Part shown: positions 9,814 to 19,493 of the stretch, piece after piece
Position numbering within the stretch: the first letter of the stretch is position 1
Layout of the letters: each line of letters starts with the position of its first letter
From: an uncultured Flavobacteriaceae bacterium
GTDB lineage: Bacteria; Bacteroidota; Bacteroidia; Flavobacteriales; Flavobacteriaceae
Assembly (NCBI GenBank): GCA_943788695.1
Contig: CALSRG010000001.1
Coordinates: 558,001 to 622,000, forward strand
Direction of reading: 5' to 3'
Length of the DNA stretch: 64,000 bases
Translations under genes and position numbers: made by a program
Notes under the pieces: model-generated
Databases searched by the model: none
The model's input: the letters and a program-made list of their open reading frames with translations, nothing else
Told to the model about the DNA's origin: nothing

Positions 9814-11559
9814 TCATTTTAGGTTGAGGGATAGCTCATTCAATTGATTTTGATCAATAGGTGATGGAGCGTCGATCATGATGTCACGACCGTTGTTGTT
9901 TTTTGGAAAAGCGATAAATTCCCGAATGGTTTCTTGTCCACCTAAAATAGCCACCAAGCGGTCTAAGCCAAAGGCGATTCCACCATGTGGCGGTGCACCA
10001 AATTCGAAGGCGTTCATCAAAAACCCAAACTGAGCCTCTGCTTCTTCTTGGCTAAACCCGAGTAAATCAAACATTTGTGATTGGGTAGCTTTGTCGTGGA
10101 TTCTAATAGACCCGCCTCCAATTTCATTACCGTTTAGAACAAGGTCATAGGCGTTGGCATTTACAGCACCTGGATCACTTTTAAGCAAGTCCATATGTTC
10201 CGGTTTCGGAGAAGTGAATGGATGATGCATGGCGTGGAAGCGTCTTGATTCATCATCCCATTCAAGCAGTGGAAAATCGACCACCCACAATGGCGCAAAT
10301 ACTTTAGGGTCTCTCAAGCCTAACCGCTCAGCCATTTCCATACGCAGGGCACTCATTTGCGATCTCACTTTATCTGATTCACCACTAAGCACCAAAATCA
10401 AGTCTCCAGCATTGGCAACAGTTATTTCGGCCCAATGAGCTAAATCGGTTTGGTCAAAAAATTTATCAACCGAAGATTTGAACGTGCCATCTTCGAGACA
10501 ACGCACATAAACCATTCCCAAGGCACCGACTTGAGGTCTTTTAACCCAGTCCGTCAATTGATCAATATTTTTTCGTGTCAGTTCATTGCCCTTTGGTACG
10601 GCGATACCCACAACCAATTCACTATTGTTAAACACTTGAAATTCTTTGTGTTTGGAAAATTTATTGAGCTCGCCAAATGCCATGCCAAATCGTATATCTG
10701 GTTTGTCGTTACCATATCTTTTCATGGCTTCACTGAACGTCATTCGGGGAAATTTACCAGGGTCATTACCAGTTGTTGAGGTGATGAGATGACGGGTTAA
10801 GCCTTCAAAGGTTAGTAGAATATCTTCTTGCTCAACAAAAGCCATTTCACAATCTATCTGTGTAAATTCAGGTTGACGATCTGCCCGCAAATCTTCATCT
10901 CTAAAACACTTAACAATTTGAAAATAGCGGTCCATACCTCCAACCATCAAAAGTTGTTTAAAGGTTTGTGGTGATTGAGGCAAAGCATAGAACTGTCCAG
11001 GATTCATACGCGAAGGCACTACAAAATCTCTAGCACCTTCTGGTGTGGATTTGATCAAAACTGGGGTTTCAACTTCAATAAAATCATGTTCCGACAAATA
11101 GTTTCTTACCAATTGTGCGATACGATGTCTAAAGATGAGGTTATTTCGGATCGGATTTCTTCTGATGTCCAAATACCTGTATTGCATGCGCAGGGTGTCG
11201 CCACCATCGGTCTCGTCCTCTATGGTGAATGGTGGTGTTTTTGAGGCATTCAGACAGATCAAATCGGTAACTAACAGCTCGATATCTCCAGTTGGAATAT
11301 TAGGATTTTTTGAGCTTCTTTCGATGACAGTGCCTGTGGCTTGAACGACAAATTCTCGTCCAAGTGTTTTAGATTTGTCAATGAGGTTTTGATTGCTTCG
11401 AGCTTCATCAAAAATGAGTTGTGTGATTCCGTAGCGATCGCGAAGATCGACCCAAACGACAGATCCCTTGTCTCTTATTTTTTGAACCCATCCCGATAGG
11501 GTTATGGTTTCTCCGATATAATTGGCATTCAATTCACCACAATGATGTGTGCGATACAT
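9814..11559 (-). CDS. aspS: Aspartate--tRNA ligase
   Basis: Class II aminoacyl-tRNA synthetase charging tRNA-Asp, 581 residues. An N-terminal OB-fold anticodon-binding domain (about 1-110) is followed by the catalytic core with motif 2 ([18 protein letters not shown]) and motif 3 ([16 protein letters not shown]). The insertion between them marks the bacterial type with a GAD domain. It starts at an ATG 16 bases downstream of a -7 box on this strand. asnS is also encoded in this window. Confidence 0.97.
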   Translation of the reverse strand: MYRTHHCGELNANYIGETITLSGWVQKIRDKGSVVWVDLRDRYGITQLIFDEARSNQNLIDKSKTLGREFVVQATGTVIERSSKNPNIPTGDIELLVTDLICLNASKTPPFTIEDETDGGDTLRMQYRYLDIRRNPIRNNLIFRHRIAQLVRNYLSEHDFIEVETPVLIKSTPEGARDFVVPSRMNPGQFYALPQSPQTFKQLLMVGGMDRYFQIVKCFRDEDLRADRQPEFTQIDCEMAFVEQEDILLTFEGLTRHLITSTTGNDPGKFPRMTFSEAMKRYGNDKPDIRFGMAFGELNKFSKHKEFQVFNNSELVVGIAVPKGNELTRKNIDQLTDWVKRPQVGALGMVYVRCLEDGTFKSSVDKFFDQTDLAHWAEITVANAGDLILVLSGESDKVRSQMSALRMEMAERLGLRDPKVFAPLWVVDFPLLEWDDESRRFHAMHHPFTSPKPEHMDLLKSDPGAVNANAYDLVLNGNEIGGGSIRIHDKATQSQMFDLLGFSQEEAEAQFGFLMNAFEFGAPPHGGIAFGLDRLVAILGGQETIREFIAFPKNNNGRDIMIDAPSPIDQNQLNELSLNLK

Positions 11560-11575
11560 ATGATATAATTTGTTA

Positions 11576-11583
11576 CAAAAGTA
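11576..11583 (-). promoter_or_regulatory. -7 box (TACTTTTG) of aspS
   Basis: The minus-strand sequence TACTTTTG matches TAnnTTTG exactly and lies 17 bases before the aspS ATG. No clear TTTG lies 19 bp upstream. Confidence 0.5.
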
Positions 11584-11633
11584 GTGAAGTCACTCTATAC
11601 TCTACATATTTATTCACTAAGCTGATTAATATT

Positions 11634-14600
11634 TTATTTGTAAATTCTAATTTTTAATTGTGAAACCAAATAGAACAATACAGGGACAACGATCAATGTT
11701 AAAAAAGTGGCTACCATCAAACCGTAAATGACCGTCCATGCCAATGGTCCCCAAAATCTGACATTGTCACCGCCCAAATAAATATTGGCATCCAGTTCAC
11801 TGAACAAGGTGTAAAAGTTAATATTTAGTCCAGTTGCAAGAGGAATCAAACCTAAAATGGTTGTGATGGCTGTTAGCAATACCGGCCTTAGACGAGCCTT
11901 GCCGCCGGCTATGATCAGTTCAAGCATTTCGGCTTTTGGTAAATGTTGGTGTTTTAACAACCCGAGGTCCTCTTTTTTACGATCAACCAATAACTGGGTG
12001 TAGTCCAATAGTACAACACCATTGTTCACCACGATACCTGCTAATGCGATGATGCCCATCATGGTCATCATAATGACAAATGGACGTCCGGTGATCACCA
12101 AGCCGCCAAATACACCAATCAAACTTAAGAAAATGGCCAGCATGATGATGGCTGGTTTTGAGATGGAATTAAATTGAAATATCAAAATGAGAAAAATCAA
12201 TCCGAGTCCAGAGAAAAAGGCGCCAATCAAAAAAGACATTTGCTTACCTTGTTCCTCAATCTGGCCTGTATAATCTAAATTGACATCATCAGGAATTCCG
12301 TTGTAATTTCTCATAACTTCCTTAACCTGATCGACTACCGCTCCAGCATCAGAGAATCCTGGTGCCAGAGCGGAATATATGGTTACAACGCGCTTGGCAT
12401 CCCTGTGCTTGATTGCACTAAAGCTCGATGCGTTCGTTTGGGTGACCAGTGCTGACAATGGAATAACCTTGATTTTGCCAGAGGCCATATCACGAAAAGT
12501 TAAGGATTGATCAAATATGGCATTATTATCATATCGGTAGTCTTCGTTAAAACGCACGTTGATGTTATAGTCATCTCCGTCAATTTTATAAATACCCGCC
12601 TTGGTTCCGAAAATACTATTTCTCAATTGTTGGGCAATCATGCCGGTTCTAACGCCAAGTTCTCCTGCCTTTTTTCGATCGACCATTACTTGCATGGCTG
12701 GTTTCGATTTATTCACATCTATTTTTAGTTGGTCAATGCCGTCTATATTTTTTGAATCGATGAATGACCTAACATTCTCTGCAATTTGAATAATTTCTGA
12801 GTAATCATCACCGTTAATTTCAATATTGACAGGGTATCCAACTGGGGGACCAGATTGGTCTTTTTCGACAGAAATGGCAACACCAGGATAGACGTTTTGT
12901 AGTGAATTTTGAATTTTCTTTTGCAATGCGCCACTGCTCATGCCTTTTCGATACTTATATTCTCGCATGGCCACAGTGATTTTACCACGATGTGGCATGG
13001 CTGCTGCCGAACCAGCGTCGGTTGCAGGATTGCCCGCACCGCGACCCACTTGAGACACGGCGTTTTCGATCATAAAATTTCTTGTGCCATCGGAGTAGGT
13101 AGCATCATTTATGATGGTATAAATTCGAGATTCAATGTCACGTGTCAGTTGATTCGTTTTTTCAATATCTGTACCTTCAGGATATTCAATAAACACGATG
13201 ATTTGATTAGGCTCGTTATTTGGGAAAAATTCCACTGCCGTTCGTTGACTCCCAATTGAAGCCCCAAAGGCCATAAAAGCTCCGATTAATAGCAAAACTG
13301 TTCCACCAACAATTACAAAAGGGCGATTTCCACTTAAAGCTGTTCTAATTGTATTTTCATAAAAACGCTCCCATTTTCCAATGGTTTTGGCTTGAAAATT
13401 ATTAGCCATTTTTCTCAATACCAGTCGGTAAACCCAAAGCATTAGGGCTGTGACTACCATCACGCTGCCAAGGTAGTTGTAGGCACCTCCAAAAAAGAAA
13501 ATGAGTAAACCGACTGATCCAATGATAGCCGACATGCGAATAATTCTTTTTAAAGGCATTTCTTTATCCTCAGTTTTCATAAACTGAGACACCAATACGG
13601 AGTTAAAAAAGATGGCGACAAACAGCGATGATCCCAAAACAACAGAAAGTGTAATTGGGAAGTAAATCATAAATTGCCCAATCAGACCAGGCCACAATCC
13701 TAGTGGTATAAAAGCGGCAACTGTTGTAGCAGTTGATATGATAATAGGGTAAGCGATTTCGCCAATACCTTTTTTGGCTGCTTGTATCCTGTTGAGTCCT
13801 TCTTGCTCCATCAATCTATAGACATTCTCTACGACCACAATACCATTGTCGACAAGCATTCCAAGACCCATGATCAATCCAAATAAAATCATGGTATTGA
13901 GGGTGTAGCCCAATTGGGATAAAATCATCAATGACATGAACATAGACATTGGAATGGCAAAACCAACAAAAAGTGCGTTTTTAAATCCTAAAAAGAACAT
14001 CAATACTGTGACGACTAATAGAATTCCAAAGATGATATTATTAACCAAATCATCAACCTGTCCGATGGTTCTGTCCGATTGATCGTTGGCAGTAGTGACA
14101 ACCAGATCTTTAGGAAAGGCATTTTCTTGAGTGTCGGAGATAATGATTCTTATTTTATCAATCGCGGATACCATGTTTTGCCCACTTCGCTTTTTGACGT
14201 TAAGCATAACCACAGGATTTCCAAATTCTCGTGCATAGGTAGTATGACTTTCCTCTTTAAAAACGATGTCAGCAACATCCTTGAGATAGATCGGATTTCC
14301 AAATTCAGATTTTATCACAAAGTCCTCCAAATCTTGAGGCCGCTCAATTTCACCAATAATGCGTACCGTGCGTCGTTGTCCATTAGCAACTAAATTTCCT
14401 GCAGACATGGTGAGATTTTCTCTACTGATAGCTGTAATGATATCGTCAAAACTGATTCGTGAAGCCATCATTTTATAAATATCGACAGCCACTTCCACTT
14501 CTTCGTTTTGTACACCTAATAAATCCACCTCTTTGATCTCGGTCAAGTCCTCTATGGCCTCTTTTAAAATTGTACCATAGGCCTTAAGCTGAGGTACAGG

Positions 14601-15092
14601 ATAATCACCAGTGATATTAATATTTAAAATAGGAACTTCTTCACTTTGGCTGAGCTCAAACACATTGGGTTCCACTTTAGCATTATTAAAAACTGGCCAA
14701 TCTTCACTGGCTTTTTCGGCATCAACAATGTCCTTTACTTTGAGTTTTGCCGCTTCAATGTCGATATCGTCGTCAAATTCAACCACCACCATGGAATAGT
14801 CTTCCTCAGAACTTGATGTAAGCTCTGCTAAATTGCTAATGGTTTTTAATTTTGCTTCAAGAGGATCGGTGATTAATTTCTCTACATCTTCGGCCGTATT
14901 CCCAGGATAGATGGTACTGATGTAAACTTTTGTTTCTCTAATTTCGGGAAAACTTTCGCGAGGCATACTGTTGTACGCCCCAATTCCTAAAAAGAAAATG
15001 ATCGCCATCAACACATAAATGGTCGTTTTGTTGTCAATGGCCCAACTCGACCATTTAAACTCTTTTTTTCTATTCGATTCAGATGGGCTCAT
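11634..15092 (-). CDS. RND efflux pump, inner-membrane transporter (AcrB/CzcA superfamily)
   Basis: A 1152-residue proton-driven transporter with the two-repeat RND layout: one N-terminal TM, a large periplasmic loop, a TM bundle including GLIMGLGMLVDNGIVVVENVY (proton-relay Asp followed by Asn), a second loop and a second TM bundle with GIVVNNGVVLLDYTQ. The single-Asp VDN form is common in HAE-type pumps outside the AcrB group. A cytoplasmic segment of about 60 residues with extra hydrophobic stretches lies between the halves. Last gene of the TetR-TolC-HlyD-RND operon; it starts 7 bp after the adaptor gene. Substrate unknown. Confidence 0.92.
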   Translation of the reverse strand: MSPSESNRKKEFKWSSWAIDNKTTIYVLMAIIFFLGIGAYNSMPRESFPEIRETKVYISTIYPGNTAEDVEKLITDPLEAKLKTISNLAELTSSSEEDYSMVVVEFDDDIDIEAAKLKVKDIVDAEKASEDWPVFNNAKVEPNVFELSQSEEVPILNINITGDYPVPQLKAYGTILKEAIEDLTEIKEVDLLGVQNEEVEVAVDIYKMMASRISFDDIITAISRENLTMSAGNLVANGQRRTVRIIGEIERPQDLEDFVIKSEFGNPIYLKDVADIVFKEESHTTYAREFGNPVVMLNVKKRSGQNMVSAIDKIRIIISDTQENAFPKDLVVTTANDQSDRTIGQVDDLVNNIIFGILLVVTVLMFFLGFKNALFVGFAIPMSMFMSLMILSQLGYTLNTMILFGLIMGLGMLVDNGIVVVENVYRLMEQEGLNRIQAAKKGIGEIAYPIIISTATTVAAFIPLGLWPGLIGQFMIYFPITLSVVLGSSLFVAIFFNSVLVSQFMKTEDKEMPLKRIIRMSAIIGSVGLLIFFFGGAYNYLGSVMVVTALMLWVYRLVLRKMANNFQAKTIGKWERFYENTIRTALSGNRPFVIVGGTVLLLIGAFMAFGASIGSQRTAVEFFPNNEPNQIIVFIEYPEGTDIEKTNQLTRDIESRIYTIINDATYSDGTRNFMIENAVSQVGRGAGNPATDAGSAAAMPHRGKITVAMREYKYRKGMSSGALQKKIQNSLQNVYPGVAISVEKDQSGPPVGYPVNIEINGDDYSEIIQIAENVRSFIDSKNIDGIDQLKIDVNKSKPAMQVMVDRKKAGELGVRTGMIAQQLRNSIFGTKAGIYKIDGDDYNINVRFNEDYRYDNNAIFDQSLTFRDMASGKIKVIPLSALVTQTNASSFSAIKHRDAKRVVTIYSALAPGFSDAGAVVDQVKEVMRNYNGIPDDVNLDYTGQIEEQGKQMSFLIGAFFSGLGLIFLILIFQFNSISKPAIIMLAIFLSLIGVFGGLVITGRPFVIMMTMMGIIALAGIVVNNGVVLLDYTQLLVDRKKEDLGLLKHQHLPKAEMLELIIAGGKARLRPVLLTAITTILGLIPLATGLNINFYTLFSELDANIYLGGDNVRFWGPLAWTVIYGLMVATFLTLIVVPVLFYLVSQLKIRIYK

Positions 15093-15099
15093 AAAATCT

Positions 15100-16281
15100 T
15101 TATTGAGTGATAACTTTAACGGCTTGACCGGTTCTTACATTTCGAGCGCCTTCGGTGATAATTTCGGCATTTTCATCTAAACCTGATAAGACTTCAATCA
15201 TACCGTCATGACTGAGACCAGTTTTGATAATACGTCGCGCAGCAATTCCTATGTCTTTGCCTTCTGAACGTTCAATGGTGTAAATAAACTGCTCATTGTC
15301 GCCATTTTCTGAGATCACACTCAAGGGCACAACCAAGGCCTTTTCTTGGGTATAATCACTAATTTTTATTCGAGCAGTGAGATTAGGTTTGATCATACTG
15401 TCAGTATTGGGCACGGCAATTTCGATTTTAAAAGTTCGATTGGCCTGATTGATGTATTGTCCTACCTGTTTGATGGTTGACGAAATGGTACGATTAAGTA
15501 CAGGAAAGAATACTTCAACCACAGCTCCTTTAGTAATAGCGGACAAATGTCGCTCGGGAACTTCGGCTTCGACGTACATGTTTTGTAAATTAATGATACG
15601 CATTATTGGAGACTGTCCTGGATAAACCACACTTCCTTGTTGGGCAGAAATACCGTCTACCACACCACTGAATGGCGCTGTAATAACTGTTTTTTGAAGT
15701 TGACTATCCAATTGTTTCAAACCTTCCAATTGTGCCTCATAGTTGGCTTTAGTTTGAAGAAATTGCATTTCACTACCAATACCTTGATCCCAAAGACGTT
15801 CTTGTTTTTCAAAAGTAGTTTTAGCCAAATTCAATTGAACGGCGAATTGGGCGCGACGTTGTGCCATGCCGCCATCATCAATTTTTGCTAAAATAGCGCC
15901 TTTCGAAACACGTTGACCTTCTTTGACGTTGATTTGTAATAAGGTTCCTGACATTTCTGAGAAAACGACAACATCTTCCCTTGTAGCTACACTACCTTGT
16001 AGGTCAATATAGTGTTTAAACAAAGTCGGGTTAATTTTTTGAGAAGATATTAACGCCAAATTTTGGTCTTCTGATAAGTTTGCAATCGCCTCATCTAGTA
16101 GCTGTAACTGATCGCTCCTTTCTTGTTGCTCAGTGAGCAAGGCGTTTCGTTTAGCGCGGATGGACGACAGCTCTCCGCTGGCAATCACTTGGTCAACTGA
16201 TTTTTCAGGACTATTATCGCATGCTGTTGATAGTCCGACGGCCAAGCATGCCAAGATCAATTTAATATTGTTTTGAGTCAT
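15100..16281 (-). CDS. RND periplasmic adaptor (HlyD/MFP family), lipoprotein
   Basis: A 393-residue membrane-fusion protein linking the RND pump to the TolC-type channel. It starts MTQNNIKLILACLAVGLSTAC, a lipoprotein-like signal with the cysteine at residue 21. A coiled-coil region follows, then lipoyl/barrel-sandwich halves (VLAKIDDGG and VITAPFSGVVDGISAQQG) and beta-barrel segments. A longer frame opening at 16317 would overlap the TolC coding end and add 12 residues before the signal peptide, so I use the ATG at 16281, 7 bp after the TolC stop. Confidence 0.9.
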   Translation of the reverse strand: MTQNNIKLILACLAVGLSTACDNSPEKSVDQVIASGELSSIRAKRNALLTEQQERSDQLQLLDEAIANLSEDQNLALISSQKINPTLFKHYIDLQGSVATREDVVVFSEMSGTLLQINVKEGQRVSKGAILAKIDDGGMAQRRAQFAVQLNLAKTTFEKQERLWDQGIGSEMQFLQTKANYEAQLEGLKQLDSQLQKTVITAPFSGVVDGISAQQGSVVYPGQSPIMRIINLQNMYVEAEVPERHLSAITKGAVVEVFFPVLNRTISSTIKQVGQYINQANRTFKIEIAVPNTDSMIKPNLTARIKISDYTQEKALVVPLSVISENGDNEQFIYTIERSEGKDIGIAARRIIKTGLSHDGMIEVLSGLDENAEIITEGARNVRTGQAVKVITQ

Positions 16282-16288
16282 GTTAGAA

Positions 16289-17629
16289 TTATTTTGAAAG
16301 GTTGTTGAGGATTGCATCTAATGTTGTCTTTTTAGTTATAACATCTGTCATAGCATTGAGGTAATTGTATTGCGCTTCGTACAGTTGTTGTTGTGCTTGT
16401 CGAAGGTCAAAACTAGTTGCAATGCCTTCGATGAATTTGATTTGATTTTTATTTGAAATCCGTTCGGCTAATTTTAAGCTTTCTTGATTGATGTAAAACG
16501 TTTCTATGGCGTACTGAAAATCGTTCTTTGCCGAGCGCAGTTCGAAATTCAGTCGCTGCGCAGTTTCCTTTAATTCGATTTGAGCAATGTCCAAGTTGAT
16601 TTTTGCTTGTTTAGTAGAAGCTTGGCGGCCAAGGCTGCTAAAAATTGGAATGGACATTCTTAACCCAGCCATTGAAAAGCCGAACCATTTTTGTTGGGAA
16701 TTGGCAAACTCAAAATTATTATTGAAGCCGTTGTAGCCCGCATTAACAAAAGCATTTAGCCTTGGGAGTGCTTTGCTTTTTTCCAATTTTAACAGCAAGG
16801 ATTTGCTTTCCTCTTGATTTTTTGCAATTCGAAAATCAATATTCTCATTCAATTGAAATGATTGTTCTAAGAGTGACAAATCTATCCGAGCAAGTGCTAA
16901 AGTTTCTAAATCGTCGATGATAACCACGTCATTATCAATGTCAAGACCGAGGACAAGTTTTAACATATTGTAGGCCAAATCACGCATACGTTTGCCGTTG
17001 TTAAAGTTGGACTGAATTGTAGATTCTAAAATCTGAAGCTGTTCAACGCTTTCTTCCTCTACCATGCCTTCTTTAAAAAGTCCTCGTATGTCATTCAAAT
17101 TTTTAGAAATGACACTCAAATTATTTTCTGCAATTTTAATGCTCTCATCGGCCACTAAACCATTGACGTAGGCTGATACAACCGCTTTAATCACTTCAGT
17201 TCTCACCTTATCTTTGGCATTCATCGAAATGGCCAAATATACTTTTGAGGCCTGCAAACCAACCAGATACGACCCATTGAATAATTGCTGATTGAGCTCT
17301 GCCGAAGCTGACATATTTTGTTTTGTACCAAATAAAACTGGAGCGAATTCGCCCGGGTTGCCACCAAAGAATTCTGCCGGTATTAAAGACACCTGCTGTT
17401 TTAGCCAGTTGTTATAATTTAAATCAACATTGATCTGAGGCAGACCAGTTGCAATGGTTTTTCGGCGTTCAAATTCTGCTGCCAAAACTGATTTTTCAGC
17501 ACTAAGTATTTTCGCATTATACTCAAGGGCGTAATCAATGGCTTCTACCAATGTAAAGGTATAACTTGACTGCGCTGTCATAGCTAAAGGTAGGATGAAA
17601 GATATAAGTACAGATGGTTTAATTTTCAT
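16289..17629 (-). CDS. TolC family outer-membrane efflux channel
   Basis: A 446-residue outer-membrane factor. It has a signal peptide (MKIKPSVLISFILPLAMTAQS) and a first helix of TolC type (FTLVEAIDYALEYNAKILSAE), with two OEP repeats containing long heptad-rich helices. It forms the exit duct for the RND pump encoded downstream. The gene overlaps the end of the tetR gene by 11 bases, which suggests translational coupling in one operon. Confidence 0.92.
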   Translation of the reverse strand: MKIKPSVLISFILPLAMTAQSSYTFTLVEAIDYALEYNAKILSAEKSVLAAEFERRKTIATGLPQINVDLNYNNWLKQQVSLIPAEFFGGNPGEFAPVLFGTKQNMSASAELNQQLFNGSYLVGLQASKVYLAISMNAKDKVRTEVIKAVVSAYVNGLVADESIKIAENNLSVISKNLNDIRGLFKEGMVEEESVEQLQILESTIQSNFNNGKRMRDLAYNMLKLVLGLDIDNDVVIIDDLETLALARIDLSLLEQSFQLNENIDFRIAKNQEESKSLLLKLEKSKALPRLNAFVNAGYNGFNNNFEFANSQQKWFGFSMAGLRMSIPIFSSLGRQASTKQAKINLDIAQIELKETAQRLNFELRSAKNDFQYAIETFYINQESLKLAERISNKNQIKFIEGIATSFDLRQAQQQLYEAQYNYLNAMTDVITKKTTLDAILNNLSK

Positions 17630-18242
17630 GTTGAATTTGGTTATTTGAAATATAATCTTGCAGTATTATCATGCCGTCATCAGTAACAAGCGCTCGAAGG
17701 TGATATTCTAAAAAGCTGTTTTCTAAATATGGAAGTGAAAAAGTTTTAGGTGGAAATATGCGCTCATCTCTTATGCCCATCATACCGTTGAAATAGAGTC
17801 GAGCTGTAAAATCTGGATCAATACTATCTCGAAACAAACCTGTTTCAATTCCTTTTTGAATGCTGTTGTGAATACACAAATACATTTTATCAAATTGATT
17901 TTTCCAAAGCCTATCATGGATTTCTGGATAGTATTTTTTGAGCTGAAATTGCGGTGACATACGTTCATTCTTCATATGACTCATCACAAACCTCTTTACA
18001 TCATAAAGCTCTTGGATTGGATTGATGGATTGTTCGCATATTTTGTCAATACCAACCGAAATCTTATTAAACAAACCAAAAGTAGCTTCTTCGATGAGGG
18101 CTGTTTTATTTTGGAAATGGATGTAAAGCGTTTTCTTGGATAACCCAATTTGCTTAGCAATATCATCCATAGTAACGCTTTTAAATCCAATGGTTAAAAA
18201 CAACTCTGTAGCTTTAGATATGATTAAATTTTTAGTAGACAT
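17619..18242 (-). CDS. TetR family transcriptional regulator of the efflux operon
   Basis: A 207-residue repressor. The N-terminal helix-turn-helix (about residues 10-55) has the TetR signature GFKSVTMDDIAKQIGLSKKT followed by LYIHFQNK. The C-terminal ligand domain is divergent. The ATG at 18242 is preferred over a TTG one codon upstream. It is the first gene of the efflux operon, and a 12 bp perfect inverted repeat sits over the -33 element of its own promoter, so autoregulation of the whole operon is likely. The inducer is not evident. Confidence 0.92.
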   Translation of the reverse strand: MSTKNLIISKATELFLTIGFKSVTMDDIAKQIGLSKKTLYIHFQNKTALIEEATFGLFNKISVGIDKICEQSINPIQELYDVKRFVMSHMKNERMSPQFQLKKYYPEIHDRLWKNQFDKMYLCIHNSIQKGIETGLFRDSIDPDFTARLYFNGMMGIRDERIFPPKTFSLPYLENSFLEYHLRALVTDDGMIILQDYISNNQIQHEN

Positions 18243-18259
18243 CAATTTGTTCTAGGTCG

Positions 18260-18290
18260 CGAAAGTAATCATGGAAACTTTAAAAACAAA
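18260..18290 (-). promoter_or_regulatory. Promoter of the TetR-TolC-HlyD-RND operon
   Basis: On the minus strand TTTG (18290-18287), a 19 bp spacer, then TACTTTCG (18267-18260), one mismatch from TAnnTTTG. The distance to the tetR ATG is 18 bases. Confidence 0.7.
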
Positions 18291-18303
18291 AAAAGTTTCC
18301 ATG
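18270..18303. promoter_or_regulatory. TetR operator: 12 bp perfect inverted repeat
   Basis: CATGGAAACTTT (18270-18281) and AAAGTTTCCATG (18292-18303) are exact inverse copies with a 10 bp centre. The centre contains the -33 TTTG of the divergent efflux promoter. This is the expected size and position for a TetR dimer-of-dimers or extended site that blocks RNA polymerase. Confidence 0.8.
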
Positions 18304-18372
18304 GTTTAATAAATTTTAACATTTTATGCTCACCTGTGCTGAACGATTTTATAAATCCATTAACTTGCGGCC

Positions 18373-19350
18373 ATGGATTTTTTGAGTCTTTATAGTGAAT
18401 TATTTAATCAAAAGCTGTCAGCTTTAATATCGGAACAGCAGTCATCACATCAATTGTATGCGCCAATCAATTACACACTTGGATTGGGAGGTAAGCGTTT
18501 ACGTCCATTACTCACATTAATGGCGGCTACCTCTTTTGGTTCTAATCACGATGACGCAATGGCAGCGGCTTTGGCTGTTGAGGTTTTTCATAATTTTACG
18601 CTCATACATGATGACGTCATGGACGATGCGCCACTTCGTCGTGGGTTTACAACGGTGCATCAGAAATGGGATTTAAATGCTGCGATATTGTCTGGCGATG
18701 CGATGATGATATTGGCTTACAAACAACTAGAATATTATACTGATGAACGTTTCATGCAACTCATGAAAGTTTTTAATCAGGTGGCGCTGGCGGTATGTGA
18801 AGGTCAGCAATTAGACATTAATTTTGAAAATCAAAGTGTGGTTGACGAGGAAGACTACATCTTGATGATTCAGCAAAAAACGGCTGTATTAGTAGCCGCA
18901 GCGTTGCAAATGGGTTCAATAGTCGCAGGCGCAGACAGTCTTAATCAACAAGGCATCTATACTTTCGGTTTAGAACTTGGATTGGCTTTTCAACTTCAGG
19001 ACGATTATTTAGACGCTTTTGGAAATCCCGAAACTTTCGGTAAACAGGTGGGCGGTGATATTATTGAAAATAAAAAAACCTATTTGTATTTGAAGGCTAT
19101 GGAGGCACTTCAAGATGGTAAATTGGAACGACTTCGAGAGCTCTTTACCCAAGAAGGGCTCGCCTCTGAGGACAAAATTGAGGAGGTTAAAGGGTTGTAT
19201 CGTGAAAGTATGGCCGATGAAGCGTTAAAAGATAAAATTGACCAACATACTCAAAAAGCCTTAAAAGCTTTGGACAATACCTCTTTATCGTCTTCAAAAA
19301 AGGAACAGTTTCGGAAGTTTGCTTTGTGGCTGATGACACGCAAGAGCTAA
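18373..19350 (+). CDS. Short-chain polyprenyl diphosphate synthase, probably GGPP type
   Basis: A 325-residue trans-isoprenyl diphosphate synthase that condenses IPP with allylic diphosphates. Both Asp-rich motifs are present: FARM at D80-D81-V-M-D84 and SARM at D210-D211-Y-L-D214, plus GGKRLRPLL for diphosphate binding. The FARM has no two-residue insertion and has an aromatic (F75) five residues before the first Asp and a small residue (T76) at minus four. Published chain-length rules associate this with C20 (GGPP) products. The product assignment is inference. It is divergent from the efflux operon. Confidence 0.88.
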   Translation: MDFLSLYSELFNQKLSALISEQQSSHQLYAPINYTLGLGGKRLRPLLTLMAATSFGSNHDDAMAAALAVEVFHNFTLIHDDVMDDAPLRRGFTTVHQKWDLNAAILSGDAMMILAYKQLEYYTDERFMQLMKVFNQVALAVCEGQQLDINFENQSVVDEEDYILMIQQKTAVLVAAALQMGSIVAGADSLNQQGIYTFGLELGLAFQLQDDYLDAFGNPETFGKQVGGDIIENKKTYLYLKAMEALQDGKLERLRELFTQEGLASEDKIEEVKGLYRESMADEALKDKIDQHTQKALKALDNTSLSSSKKEQFRKFALWLMTRKS

Positions 19351-19451
19351 GTAAAATCATCAATTATGACCTCTTTTTCATTATGAAAATAGGCGCTTCA
19401 AATAATTCTCAGAAAACCCGATTTATTATCTAGTTTAATTCACAAATGTTA

Positions 19452-19459
19452 TATTTTTG
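19452..19459 (+). promoter_or_regulatory. -7 box (TATTTTTG) of sucAB
   Basis: It matches TAnnTTTG and lies 34 bases before the sucA ATG at 19494. It falls inside the open N-terminal extension of the frame, which supports the downstream start. Confidence 0.5.
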
Positions 19460-19493
19460 TGTATCAAATGAGCGTAAAGCCATAGGATTACAA

